From: Polytrichum commune
Lineage: Eukaryota; Streptophyta; Polytrichopsida; Polytrichales; Polytrichaceae
Length of the DNA stretch: 64,000 nucleotides
Direction of reading: 5' to 3'
Assembly (NCBI GenBank): GCA_950295325.1
Contig: OX485803.1
Location: 74,043,554-74,107,553 of the forward strand
Part shown: piece after piece, positions 1-11,999 of the stretch
Position numbering within the stretch: the first letter of the stretch is position 1
Layout of the letters: each line of letters begins with the position of its first letter
Program-made: the position numbers and the translations under genes
Notes under the pieces: model-generated
Seen by the model: the letters and a program-made list of their open reading frames with translations, nothing else
Told to the model about the DNA's origin: nothing
Database searches by the model: none

Positions 1-99
1 ATAAAATTGAACATTATATTACACAATTCTTATGAACACAATTCTTGTTGAAATCTTTTGATACAATGTGAATGTAGAGAATTATGGTTTTTTATCACA

Positions 100-306
100 A
101 AAAATCTTCACCATTAGGTGAACTTCTCTTCTCCGCTAAACTTCTCCTCTAGGTGTTTAGACTTCAACCGGTCAAGACTCCTTAAGAAATATTTTATTGC
201 CTTTAATTCTTCTCCGGCACATCCACCATTTGCCTCATATAACCATGTCTTGGCCAAGCATTCTTGACCGACCGGAGGCCTTCTCCACTGTAGTGTAAAC
301 CGGCCC
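100..306. mobile_element. Harbinger-like MITE, 5'-rearranged copy
   Basis: The part from about 184 to 306 is nearly identical to the right half of the complete MITE at 54625-54998. It ends in the same terminus (RC: GGGCCGGTTTACACTAC) followed by TAA at 307-309. The left part (100-183) keeps only short pieces of the family's internal palindrome, such as an ACCGGTCAAGA block, and no left terminus is found. This is a truncated or rearranged non-autonomous copy with no coding capacity. Confidence 0.7.
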
Positions 307-309
307 TAA

Positions 310-1839
310 GTGTGTTAGTTTTACATTGCATAGACAAGGAAAAAACAAATCTTGCAAACCACACTTATGATTACTTTATTCGAATCATAGTTACCCGCCA
401 CAATGGCCATCAAACTAAGCAGCATATTGGTGCATACAAACCTCAAGGGTTGCGATCCTCACATGGCATCTTACTTGAATCGTTATACTTACCCAACCCA
501 AGCCTATGAGAAGCTCTTGAGGCAATTCTCGAGGCTTGAGCATCTCTCTTCACCTTGCAAACAACTTGTGTAATATTTCTATAGGTAGGTGGGCCGCGTC
601 GATAGGTGATGAGCCGAAGGCAAGAGAAATGGCAATGAAAAGCGATGAGGACACTAGCAAGAAGACGTTGGCCACATGGGGCAAAGGCCACTGCCATCAA
701 GACATAAATGATGGCAACCAAGGCGATAAAGATAGTGGCGAGCAAGTTGTAGTGGTGACGGCGAGCATAGAAGATTGCAACACCTAAGAAAATGGTGACT
801 TCATATACAAGAACTTGGGGGTTCACGGAAAACACAAAGAGGGCTAATAGAAGAGGTTGATCACGAGTTCCACCTAAACTAGTAGCATCAAACACAAGAG
901 AGTGATGAACATATGAGGGCAACGTACACAAAAGCTTGTGGACTTCAAATCCCAAGAGGATGTTCCAAACATGTATACAACTCTTCACAACCTTTAAATT
1001 GCACCCTAACTAACCAAGGGCAATGAACTCCAAAACCTTGATGAAAGAGAACTGAAATCCAAACTTAACAAAGTGTAACAAACTTTGCCATCCATGAGAC
1101 CTTGGCGCAACAAGATCAAGCCTCAACCTCCATTGTCCTCTACAAGCCACCTTTAATCCCCATCAGCCAATACTACTCTTCTTTTTAAAAGTAAAAATTA
1201 GTAGGTTTAGTTACATTTTTTGGTTTAAAAGTAGTTAAGATGGCAAATTTGACATTTTTGTGGAGTTTAGGGTGGCTGCATTTTGATGAATTAAAGGGTG
1301 TACTTGACAAATGCATAGAACATGTGTGTCAATTTGGGTGGTGACTTTAATTATACTTGGAAGAAATCCAAGTCTAAATGTAAGCTTTGATAAGGTGAAC
1401 AATGGCCCCACGTAGAAAATAGTAAGCGGCTAATATATTCGCTTTCTAGATGTGGCCACACACCACAAACTAAGGAGAAAGTTGGCTACATATTAAAATT
1501 TAACAAGCCCATTGAAGTTAGCTATCCAAAAAGAGTAAACCAACCGTTTAGACCTCTAGAGGCTTCCAAGATCAACTAGTTTGCACACATATCAAAGGCT
1601 CAATGTAAAAACATCATGCACTTGGAGTACCTAGTACATTTCTACACCCAAAAAAGTTGTACCAACCCATTTAAACACGATAATACACTCTAAAATGAAC
1701 ATCATTGCTTATGTATAAAGATTGTTCATACAATCACGCATACAAGTACAAATAGATAGGGAGGGAGGTTTGCACTTGCATTAACAAAATTGCATCAAAA
1801 TGTCCAATTGTGGTTACAAAATGTGATGCTACTAGGAGG
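310..1839. other. AT-rich stretch without recognisable gene
   Basis: Short open frames exist on both strands (for example 443-988 minus), but none shows a recognisable domain, a splice-consistent exon structure or a known repeat terminus. I see nothing I can name here. Confidence 0.4.
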
Positions 1840-2480
1840 TATTAGAATCTCCTACTATTCAAACTTAACTCTCAATTCCGTACCATCGGAATTCCACTCC
1901 TCCCATCCATTAATCAAAAACCTCAACATGAGAAAAATTGACAAGGCTGAATTGCCTTTGGGAATACATTACCACTACAAGCCCCAAATGAAAATCTAAT
2001 GCATTTCTCAATCTTAACTTCAAAAAATTCAAAGACAAGAAGCCATGCAAGAAGCATTGCTCATCACTACTAATCACCACCCATGTAGGAAGGAGGCAAT
2101 AAAGTACAAGTAGAGAGTGCAAGAAAGTGATGCCCAAAGGGGTGCTGGGGAATGGAGGAGAAAATGGCGACATAACACTCACCCCACCCAACTAAACCCT
2201 AGGCTACATGACCCTTGGAAGGGAGGATGGACTCCATCCATAGCTTACAATGGAGCTGATAATAGAGCTTAGTGGTAGGTCAAGGTTTTGAGGTGACTCC
2301 ACTCCACCCATGTGAAGCTAGTTGGCGCCATCTCTTAACCACAAAGAGTGAAGGTAGCACTTTACACGCCAATCTCTTTTCTTTCAAAACATGTGTTTAT
2401 AAATCAATTCATCTCATTGTAGCAAAGTAGCCACTACCCTTAATATTTTACTTAGTGTCATTTACTATTTGGAGTTACAA
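1840..2480. repeat. Dispersed repeat R1, copy 1
   Basis: Blocks of this segment recur in the same order at 52660-52826, 54420-54525 and 55700-55810. Shared landmarks are CGGAATTCCACTCCTCC, TTTGGGAATACATT, AATGGAGCT, GACTCCACTCCACCCATGTG and ATTGTAGCAAAGTAG. The second copy is split by a GC-rich block and by nested MITEs. No coding function is seen. Confidence 0.6.
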
Positions 2481-2499
2481 AATGCTAAATCTTTTTACT

Positions 2500-2790
2500 A
2501 TTAAATTTACTTGGTATAAATACATGTATGCTTGGTATTTATACTAATAAAAGCATTTTGTATACATTTTATTATTTTGTATACATTTTATTATTTTGTA
2601 TACATTTTATTAGTAAATTGGTATACATTTGGTATACATTTTATTAGTATAAATACATGTATGCTTGGTATTTATACTAATTTTCATTTACCAAGTATTT
2701 ATACCAAGTAAAGATGTATAAATACAAAATGCTAAATCTTTTTACTATTAAATTTAGTCTATTTATACCAAGTAAAGATGATAATGTTCT
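2500..2790. repeat. AT-rich direct and inverted short repeats
   Basis: A unit containing GTATACATTTTATTA is repeated four to five times at about 2565-2645. It is flanked by two copies of AATGCTAAATCTTTTTACTA (2487 and 2728) and by inverted copies of TTGGTATAAATAC. This looks like decayed repeat DNA or a small foldback element. No terminus or target-site duplication was identified. Confidence 0.5.
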
Positions 2791-3951
2791 ATAATGTCCA
2801 ATTTACAACCAATTTGACCTTTGTTGACAAAAAGAGAGAGTTATATAGTAAATATTTATAGCATTGCGTAATTCAAATTGGTAAGTTTCACTAAATAAAA
2901 TATTTAGTGTAGTAGTCAAGGGATTTTCTAATCTAAAAGACAAGTTGTATCCAACACTGCAAGAATTACATAATAAACTAGGCTTGCGTGCGGCTTGTGA
3001 GGTACATGCCTCAACTTAAGAAGCTCATGTAAGGTAGAGGGTGCTAAAACCAACACCCCAAACATTATATTAGGTAATTTGAGACTTTCCATTGTCTCAA
3101 AATAATATATGGATTACAACAACATGAAGTCGCCCTAAACATATGCTATAGTATATCGGCAAGAATTATTTATTAGTAAGTTAATGATTGGCCAATATAA
3201 GCACACTAGGTAGAGCACTTGAAACATATTGCAACATAAAATCAAAGGAATACATGTATATTGAATGTAAAATAAACCCCCCAAAACTAGAGTTTAATAA
3301 ATGCATATTAATTGATAGATATGAGTTTTTCCCAAAAATAGAAATAGAAATAGAAATATTGGATATTATTTATGAATATTCATCCAAACCCAAACATAAT
3401 AGGATTTGTAAGTACCCCAAAATCTACTAGCCCACTTGTATTCAACGTACAATGCACACAGACTTACAAGTAGTCTATAATAATTTTAAACATACTTAAT
3501 TTATAATAATAGATTAAGTATAAAAATGTTGGATATTATTGGTGGTTGTTCACAACCAAACAACTTGACTTCTACCAACTTCTCATTAGCTTGATTCACC
3601 TGCAAGGTGACCAAAGTTGTCTTTTGCAAATGTTATGTACTTTTGAGCGATGAATTGTGACCCTCTATGATTCTTCCGTGGTTTCCATGCTAGAAATATG
3701 GAATTTGTGTCTATCTAGCTTGGACCATGCTCAAAATCCACCCTCCAACACAAATTATGATTTGTTGATGGATCACATCTTCATGACGTGTTGTTGGTCG
3801 GTAGTACTCCACTTGAATCTAGCGGAAATGAGGACTAGAAATTATAAATTTTGGTTGAGACAAAGCTCTTGCCACCCAAACTGGTTTAGCATATGTCTAT
3901 CTCCAAGATGCAATATGAACATATGACCTTCATGACAATTTACTGCAAAGA

Positions 3952-3970
3952 GGGGGGGGGGGGGGGGGGG
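3952..3970 (+). repeat. Poly(G) run
   Basis: An uninterrupted run of about 19 G. Similar G runs occur near 6175 and 14286, and C runs near 51397 and 51609. The exact length may be a sequencing artefact. Confidence 0.9.
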
Positions 3971-4743
3971 AGACAATTGCTAGCAAGTCCAATGTAATGG
4001 TTGTCCTCATTCAATTCTTCACAAATCTCCCCATTGTCCAAAAGCCTAGCCTCCAATGTAGGAACATTCACATGGCTTTATGGCCAAAAATCATGCCTCA
4101 AAGTAAGGGGGCTATCTTGATGAAGGTTTGTCAAAGTTGAACAAACACGTATCCAATAACCTATCCAAATTCCATATCAATGATGAAATGATCCACCAAC
4201 ACTTGCAGACGATCCCAATATTGTATAAAGCCCGGTATGCCCTTTATAATATCCTCCACACTCTTCATGGGTATTGGTTTACAAGGTTTGGGCTCCCCAT
4301 GTGGTGACATCATTTTACCCTCCTTGTCATCACGCCAAACAAGAAGCCCCTCCGGTGGGCTCCAATTTTAGGTTGTGCATAATAGTTTGTATTGCATGGC
4401 CGAATTACCAAAATTATCATCACACATATAAAACCAAAATTGTTGGATCTTCATGTGTCCAATTAGACAATGAACTTGTAATTCATTTAATGGATAGTAA
4501 TTTGGTGGAAGTTAGTTTCAGTGAGTCGGCTGGAATTGTCCCTAGAATGTCAACAATTTGAGATGGCTCCCAATGTCAAACTTTGGGTATGTGAATCGAG
4601 AGTATCATCATACCAAAAAAAAATAACATTGCAAATAAGTTCATTTTTCATGTCATTTATGTGGACAGTTTTCATTGACCCACGGATCCTAGCACTTGGT
4701 TTTGGCTAACCAACTAAAACAATTCCTAGGAAGGCACTCCAAG

Positions 4744-5372
4744 CTCAGGGAGGTCACTGGCAAAAATCATAGAAACAACGTGCGATAAAAAAATAAGGTA
4801 TAATATAATCATTGTACATAAATTTTGCAAATAACATACATATAATATAGGGGGGTTTTGAAATAATGAAACATGTTTACATGTAAAATACCATCACATA
4901 CAATGGCCTCTTTTATCTAGTCAGTACATGTAAAAATAATGTGGAAACAATTACTAGGGGTAGCGGGTCTAGGTTAGGGTTTGTGCTAGTGGATGAAAAG
5001 AGGTAATTTTTTTGTTGAAAAAACTTGGATGGATGACTTTGCATGTTGGTTGGCTTGAACGTTACTGAACCAACATATCCAACGTGGAGTTAATGTTCTC
5101 TAACTACGTGTTGGGAGGGAAAATTACAACGCATTGTTTGAATTGCAATCTTCTTTCAAATTTTCTTTGGCAGTATAAATAAAATAGGGTATTTTAAATT
5201 AGTCCCTCAAAAACTTAAAATTACTAATAAGGTGTATTAGAATACAAGCATCTACCTTTATTTTGAAAAATACCATACCTTATAATATTTTTTGCAAGGT
5301 AAATAGCCCCCCGATAAATAGGTCTTGAGTGCACGTGTACACATTAATATAAGAGGGAGTGACCTCCTTGAG
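4744..5372. mobile_element. hAT-like non-autonomous element, copy 1
   Basis: The ends are inverted repeats (CTCAGGGAGGTCACT on the left; AGTGACCTCCTTGAG on the right). They are flanked by an imperfect 8-bp target duplication (ACTCCAAG at 4736-4743, ATTCCAAG at 5373-5380; 7 of 8 match). The 629-bp body is AT-rich and non-coding. It is closely similar over its whole length to 15090-15714 and shares terminal and subterminal sequence with 49511-50856. The 8-bp duplication points to the hAT superfamily (family knowledge). The transposase source is not in the window. Confidence 0.8.
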
Positions 5373-5489
5373 ATTCCAAGGCAATTCAATAACAATGTTA
5401 AATTAAGAGTTTTCCGATCAATCTAAAGGTTCGATCACTAAGACCCACTATTGATTGGTTCATCTTGTCTTGCTTTCTGCAATTTGTTT

Positions 5490-5850
5490 TGGTCGGTCGG
5501 CTGAATCAACACTAGGTTTTGATGGGTTGCCCGAATCTTTGCCCTATGATGGCAACATAAACGGAACAATTCATAATGACAAACTTTCTGCATGTCCCTC
5601 CAAGGGATCCACATACATAAACTTTGCTATTGTGATATGATTCATTAGTAAATTATGAAGGACAAATTCGGATTATGCTGCTGGTTTCAATCAGTCGAGC
5701 AAAATAATAATGGGTTAAAATGGCTTGCCCAAATTTGTGCCCCATGATGGAAACATGATGGAACATTTCACAATGACAAACTTTGTGTATGTCGCTCCAA
5801 GATATCTGCATACTTGAACTTTATCATTTTGAAATGATTAATTATCCAAA
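5490..5850. repeat. Degenerate tandem duplication, about 200-bp unit
   Basis: The unit at about 5515-5650 (TTGCCCGAATCTTTGCCC, AATGACAAACTTTCTG, CTCCAAGGGATCC) recurs at about 5715-5850 in the same order with many substitutions. Both units are non-coding. Confidence 0.6.
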
Positions 5851-6422
5851 TATGCAAGGCAAAAATTCTTTCCAAATTCTTTTCAGGTGCAACCACCTTA
5901 GCATTGATAATGACTCAAATGAATATAGGCGGCCATGGTTTCAATTGGCCGCCCGAAACATCTTTTGCGCTTACCTAACATTGAGTGTGCCTTTGCAGAT
6001 GGCATAGAAGAAGCAGTTAAATGAGAGGTGGTTCAAGTTAGTGCCTGACCATATCCTAGAGGATCATGAGACTCTCAAGGATGATACTCATTTGTCCAAG
6101 GACGGCAACGTCATGAGTTGGTCTATTCAAGTAACGAGGGCCCAACAATATAAAACCCTTATTGTCTTGAAGGTGGGGGGGGGGGGGACTCACGAAAATT
6201 TCACATGGTTGACACTAACATCTTGGGAGATTGCATTGGTCTAGGCAATGGGGGAGTTCATTGATGTCAGTCTCAAGAACTCCGCCTTGAGAATGCCCAC
6301 ATCTTCATGCACTAAATCACCTAGGCGTTTGATAGCGCTTACGCAAGGGCGAGTTGTGTAGACCATGACATTACTAAACTAGAGAAATTTTTCATAGACG
6401 ACATTGTTACCATTACTCAAGG

Positions 6423-8640
6423 GTGGCTAGCAAGTTTCAAATATTGAAACTTGCCATTAACGCCCTCAATAATACAAAGTTGGGCAAAACCAATACCCAA
6501 CTAACCGAACGTAAGCATGCCACGAAGCATGTTGGCATAGGATCTTCAAGAAATCAAACCCAAAACAAATCAAAAGTTGTCCTTGCGGAGTCAAGAAGAA
6601 CGTTGGCAACGGAGGCAATGAAGGGTCTCGCTGAAATTGACATGGTCACGCCTTCCAATAATAGGCAAATTACATCCTCGAAGAAGACAAGGGAAAATTC
6701 ACGCATAATTGACGCAGATGTCTTTCCAGAGTACATCATGTGGTTAGACATATTCAAATACTTCAACATAGGGAGCAAAAAAAGGGCGTACTAGTCCTGA
6801 TGGATCGGGAATATCATGGCATCTTGAAAGGTGTGAGATTTCTACAATAGACCTCCCAAGAAGAGAGAGAATGCCAAGGACAAAAACCCCAAGTGGAAGG
6901 TACACATAGTTATGGGCGACTACCTAAAACCTCATCCTTGGCTTTTGCTTCATTTTTGTTGGTTTTCAAGTTTTCTCACCATCAAAACTGACCATGTAAA
7001 GGATATAAGTTTCATGGGCAATCCATTGTATTTTTCTATGTAGGATTTCAAGTACCAGATGATCAACAAGGTCAGCTCCATTTACAACACTTGCCATAGG
7101 CAAAAAAAATTAATTGACCTTGCTGGAGAAATATATTTGATTACATCCTCCAATGCTATTGGAACAAATAATATTTCGAACAAATAGAGGGAGGTGTTTG
7201 AGAAATATGAAATGGAGGAGCTCACCGACCCTGTCACGAGGAAGGCAATCTAGTCAATGTCAACATTCCAACACATGAAACCCTTGGTTAGGGAGTTCTT
7301 TTGAAACTTGCAAGATCTCAATGAGACGGAGATGGAAATAGTGGCAACATACATCCTCCAAGCTCCACCAATAATGAAAAGCTCTTGGAATCATCTCAAG
7401 ATTGTCTCTGCAAAACCATAAATGTTATGTCCATCTTGTTGCACGATGAAGGAGAGGTCGAACAACAAGAAAAATGAAACGACCATAGTGTAGGAGATTA
7501 ACAAGCTTGTGCCCTATATGAACTTCATCATAAACAAGGAGGTCAATTAGGCGAACAAAAGGGCTTTGAAAAAGGATTACAAGTTCACGAGCACCTCCAT
7601 GATGGTTCTTATGAGGCAAGGGAGGACTTCTTGAAATCCAAGATGGTGAAGGGGGGCACAAACCTTTGCTTTCCGAGTACACTCAACAAGTTTTCTCCAA
7701 CTTCATCAAGGAGAAGAAGATTGTGTGCTTCAAGGGGGAAGCACACTTTGGTGCAATGGTCATGGAGCCCCCAAAGATCATTGGTTGGCATGGTGATAAT
7801 GGGCGGGCTGAGATATACTAGGTGAAGGCAAAGGATTGCATTTCCTTTGCGGTCTTGGACTTTAGAAACATCCCGGGGAGTACATTCGAGGGGACCATGC
7901 GCACACCATTCTAGGATCCCTTCCTTACAAAGTTTATGGAATACACATGTCCCAGGATCAAGGAGCCCAATGTGTGGTCGTGGATTGTGGAGGACAGAAG
8001 GGCAAAGCAAATATATGGAATAATGGTACAAAAAGTGCATTATGTTGTGTCAAAATGCCACTATATTGTTGCCTCTGCAAAAGGATCGAACTCGACCTTG
8101 AAGGACAAGAAGACCAAGGTTGCAAACACAATATGCCTTTACTTTGTGTATAAAGCAACGTTCACAGTTAATGGAGACAACCCAATCATTGACATGGACA
8201 AGGTCTTCCAGGTCCCCGAAGGGTAGGGCAACCTCAAGTCCCCATATGATGAGCCCAAATACGCCAACTACACTGGGGACAAGTTGAGGACAAACATCTA
8301 CCTACAAGTTTTGAGGTCCTTGACATGCATGGGAGATAAAATTTTCAACGTCTTTGGGGGAACAAACCTATGCACGTCATGCTGGTAAGTATTAGGCGAC
8401 CGCTTGAAACCTTATGTTTAAATTTCATGTTTAAATTTCATGTTTTGTTCTTTTTGTTTTGGACTTGAATGATGGCTACAGTTTTGGGTGGTTGGCCCAA
8501 ACTATTAGCTCAAGGCTCTTCACCTCTAGCCCTTTGTGTTTGTAGATCATAGGCTTGAATATTTATTCATACATTGAAGAAGCATACATCTTGTTCTACA
8601 AATCCCAAAGAAGTGTGGCGAGGAAGATGGACGTCTTCGA
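6423..8640 (+). pseudogene. Broken plus-strand gene; possible DNA-methylase-like remnant
   Basis: Coding-like segments follow one another on the plus strand. 6423-6794 is a 123-codon frame rich in K, T and N. About 7690-8400 is interrupted by stops and is followed by 8548-8644 after what may be an intron. The downstream part reads DKIFNVFGGTNL, then a gap with a GGTAAGTATTAG donor-like site at 8384, then IGLNIYSYIEEAYILF. This order (an FxGGT glycine motif, then I-G-L-N-x-Y and an A/I-rich helix) recalls the end of N6/N4-type DNA methylases, but no intact catalytic PPY/PPW motif is visible (an EPPK occurs near 7771). Frames are broken by several stops, so it is a pseudogene in any case. The family assignment is a guess; a decayed transposon protein is the main alternative. 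Confidence 0.3.
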
Positions 8641-8794
8641 CTAAATCCTTGGAAGCTACTAGCAAGGATAAAGTGTTGGTTTTGGGTGGAAACACTACAT
8701 TATGTAGTTTGAGACATTTCTAGCATTTTGAAACATTTACATATATAAGAACATAGAATTTTTTTTTGTGAAACTCAAACATGCAAACATTTAA

Positions 8795-9767
8795 TGTCGC
8801 AACCCTTGCTAACCCCCCTTGATAATCTTGCCAATTTTCAATTCTAGCAAAGGTTACGAGCGCTAACCATTCGCATTCCGCCATGCTAATGGTTAGCTCC
8901 TCCTACCCCGGACCTTATAGTTCATAGGAGGGAACCAACCCTCCTACTTTGCTTTCGGGACTCACCCCTTAATCGGTAACCCATTCCTAGATATGGACTT
9001 CCGTCCATGGTAGTCCAATCCCATGTTGATCATCGCGTTGCCCGAGCAACACTACAACAACCCGAACCATACTAGGCAACTATGGCCTCACAATGGGCCA
9101 AAGCCCATGGAGGCCGTGCCGTTCGGCCTCGGGTGGGTGAGGCCACACCACCTCACCCATATAAGCCTCTAGGACTCTACACGGGGCCCCTACCCCACCG
9201 TCAACCAACCTCTTGTCTCTCCACCAAGAGTTGGGGCCAAGTAGACATTTTCCCTTAGCCGCTGGGCCTAGAAGCCCCCAGCAGCTTCAGACCATCATAA
9301 CTTCCTTGTATGATGTCTGATTCCACCAACCAACCCCTTTATCTTCATCTACGCTTCACGTAGATACCGATGGACTCCTCACTTGCCCCATTCGGGCAAG
9401 TCTTGGGGAAGTTATGCCTGTTTGAACCTTGGCAGTCCCGGGAATCACTCCCAGGCACTGCTGTACCAGGGCGCTGTCCCGGGACAGCGCCCCACTCGAA
9501 TGGCCATAACTCCTACCTCACACCTCCGATTGAGGTGTTCTTGAGCATTCTAGAATCACCACGCCATGAGCTATGCATAGCTCATGGCCTTACCCTCGTG
9601 CCTCCTAGTCTCCGTGGGTGGGAGGCGTTCCCAACGCCCGGGGCCCTCACTCACACTAGGATCACTTGGGCCCTCTCACCAACGGCGCCACAAGTCCCGG
9701 GTGTCACTCCGGGGTCCCCCTTGTGCCCATGGTGTTTTAGGCTCTCCTCATGGAGAGGTGCGCGACA
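8795..9767. mobile_element. Solo LTR of a retrotransposon
   Basis: The 973-bp segment begins TGTCGC and ends GCGACA, the classical TG...CA with short terminal inverted repeats. It is flanked by a perfect 5-bp target duplication TTTAA (8790-8794 and 9768-9772). It is much more GC-rich than its surroundings and contains a TATA-like ATATAAGCC at about 9160 that would read rightward. No primer-binding site, gag-pol or second LTR follows, so it is a solo LTR left by LTR-LTR recombination. The superfamily (Gypsy or Copia) cannot be told from the LTR alone. Confidence 0.88.
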
Positions 9768-9772
9768 TTTAA

Positions 9773-11012
9773 GAGTGGTGATCTACATTAATCCATGCAC
9801 AAATGAAGGCATAACTCAATCAAGAACTTATATTAGGATGGTTTCGGTAGGACAACCCAAACATGAGACAATATTGGAAGAGCAAGAAGATATTCATGTT
9901 ACGGGAAATAAAAAATATAGGTTATGGTCAGAGAACTTAAGTAGCAACCAAGCGCCACATAATCATTATTGGATAATGCAACCTAAACTAAGCTTACTTA
10001 TGGACAATGTCTATGCTAACAGTGGCATTTTTGGCTTTGGTTGCCGCATCTTTTTCTTTCACCGCCACTTTTTTTGCTCGCATGGCCTTCATGTTCCGGA
10101 AAATTTGTGCTATGTAGCTATAGCCAAGGTCGGGACAAGGGTCCACCATGATACTAAGGAGGCCGATGAAAGCCTGAATTATAGGATGATGCACCCAAAT
10201 GGGATGTCATTTGGGACAAAGATTGTCTTGCACTTCTACAAAGGGTGTAGAAACCAAAGTGTAAATTAACAACAACACTTGTACAAAGTTGATATTCTTG
10301 GTATCCATCTCCAGTCATGTATTGATATCATCACATTCAAATGGGGGATTTCCATTTTAAAGCCATCATGTCCATTGAGCATCTTTAATATGCAGCCAAC
10401 CCCATCCCCTTGGGCCTTGACCCCTATACTACATGGAGTTTCATTTTACAACCTGTGCACACCATTCTATGACCCCTAAGCTTATCACATATCAATCTCA
10501 TTTTCTTTTCGGCTGTAAAAATGTCAACCTATGTACCAATGAGGATCAAATATATCAAGTATGTACTCGATCTTAAGTTTTTCGTTATGTACATATGTAT
10601 ATGTCCGAAACAAATGAATGCAATGAGTATCAATTATATGACCATTTGTAACATGGCCAGCTCAATATAGAGACGTCTAATTCATCACATGCACATTCTC
10701 CTGCATCAAGAGGCCTAAACTAGACTTCGATGACCTTTAGGGATTGAAAAAAATATAAGACCAACAGAGCATTAGAACAGTATGGTATGCAAAACCTACT
10801 ATACAATGAATGCCAGAGTGACAGTAATTATCCACACATTCAGCTACTCCATCTGACTTGAAGACCCCAGCAGGTTCAATTTGAAGCAGGTTCAGAATAA
10901 TATGTTGACAACATGACGATTTGAATACTCAATCCATCTGAATGTAGTCGCCAGATGCTGATATCTTGAGATCATCACACCACGAATTAGTAGTCAACAA
11001 TATTCAACTTTA
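9773..11012. other. Intergenic DNA, nothing recognised
   Basis: AT-rich sequence without repeat termini or a convincing exon. The open frame running from the solo LTR into this segment is accidental. The right part may hold the 3' untranslated region of the minus-strand gene ending at 11013. Confidence 0.4.
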
Positions 11013-11371
11013 TCATGAACGTTGATTAAACCATTGCCTCAACCCCCATGATTGCTTCATTTTCGGGTTGTTCTGCTTCGACGTCTCGGGCCGGGGATAT
11101 TTTTTAATTTTTAGATCACTTTGAATGTCGATACTCTCACTGGCTGCACAGTCATCTGAGGAAATGGTGACAACCATTCCCCTGGAATTTGTGCCAACCC
11201 AATATTCTCGGTATGTAGCATTTGGATCGAATTTGACGTCATAATGCTCATTATTACCAACAGTAGCCAGTTTTGAGTAGATCCCTGCATTGCCCTCTTT
11301 AAGGTCGAATTCCGCACCCGTCTTGTTGTTAAACCTTGTGGATAACATTTTTCCGGAACTCCTCAATTCAA
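11013..11371 (-). CDS. Last exon of a small plant protein of unknown function
   Basis: A minus-strand frame of about 118 codons ends at a stop at 11013. Its upstream edge is a good splice acceptor (pyrimidine-rich tract, TTTGCAG) at 11372, with two bases completing a split codon. An internal ATG at 11346-11348 could also start a 111-residue protein. The reading includes NNKTGAEFDLKEGNAGIYS, then DPNATYREYW and ISSDDCAASESI. This regular hydrophilic beta-type pattern with a conserved-looking N-A-T-Y-R-E-Y-W block resembles small uncharacterised plant proteins I have seen. I cannot give a family with certainty. The tail (KYPRPETSKQNNPKMKQ) is lysine-rich and low-complexity. The upstream exon was not located; 12.7-14.1 kb is the likeliest place. 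Confidence 0.5.
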
Positions 11372-11587
11372 CTGCAAATAAAACTATAATCTTAGATGAG
11401 TCAATCTGAGACTTGATATATGCATTCCATCTTCATATATTTTCTACACATAAAGCATATATTAGACATAAAGTCCTTGTGACTGCACATCACAAAGACA
11501 TTAACTACATGCAGAGACCATACTAAGCCATTTTGTTGACATGTCTATTCTTGATTGGGTACAAGGAGGCGCATGATCACCCATAAA

Positions 11588-11995
11588 AGGTGACCCTACC
11601 ATGGTTTGACCACTATGTTAGGTAATGGACATGTGACACTTTGCCATGGGCATGGTAGGCAGCCAACACTATCGCAACGTTAGTCTACTACAAGGTGTGC
11701 CAAGGGTCCTTGCATCCATTACCTAGTTTGTAGTGTGCGTTTCATATGTTTATCTACAACCATAGCCATAAAAATTGTTGTAAAGGATGACCCTACTATA
11801 ACTTGACCACTATGTTCGATAATAAACGTTTGTCTCTTTGAAGCGGACTTAGTAGGCACCCACCACCTACCTCGCCCCTGCTGCAACTCGGTAGATCGGG
11901 CATCTACTACATGCCGTGGTAGGGATCTTTGCATCCATTACCTAGTTCGTATCATGCATTTCAGAGGTTTACCACCAGCCATAGCCACAACATTT
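11588..11995. repeat. Tandem duplication, about 200-bp unit
   Basis: The first unit (about 11588-11780) and the second (about 11787-11995) share TTGACCACTATGTT, TTGCATCCATTACCTAGTT and an AACCATAGCCA / CAGCCATAGCCA block in the same order. They lie upstream of the minus-strand exon at 11371 and could be intronic. No function is visible. Confidence 0.6.
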
Positions 11996-11999
11996 GCTG

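Noticed and set aside
2889-2910. A tiny Stowaway-like element (CACTAAATA...TATTTAGTG)
   Set aside because: It is a 22-bp palindrome without an internal body and with unmatched flanks.
9370-10269. A 299-codon open frame on the plus strand
   Set aside because: It crosses the right end of the solo LTR and its target duplication into unrelated DNA and has no domain, so it is accidental.
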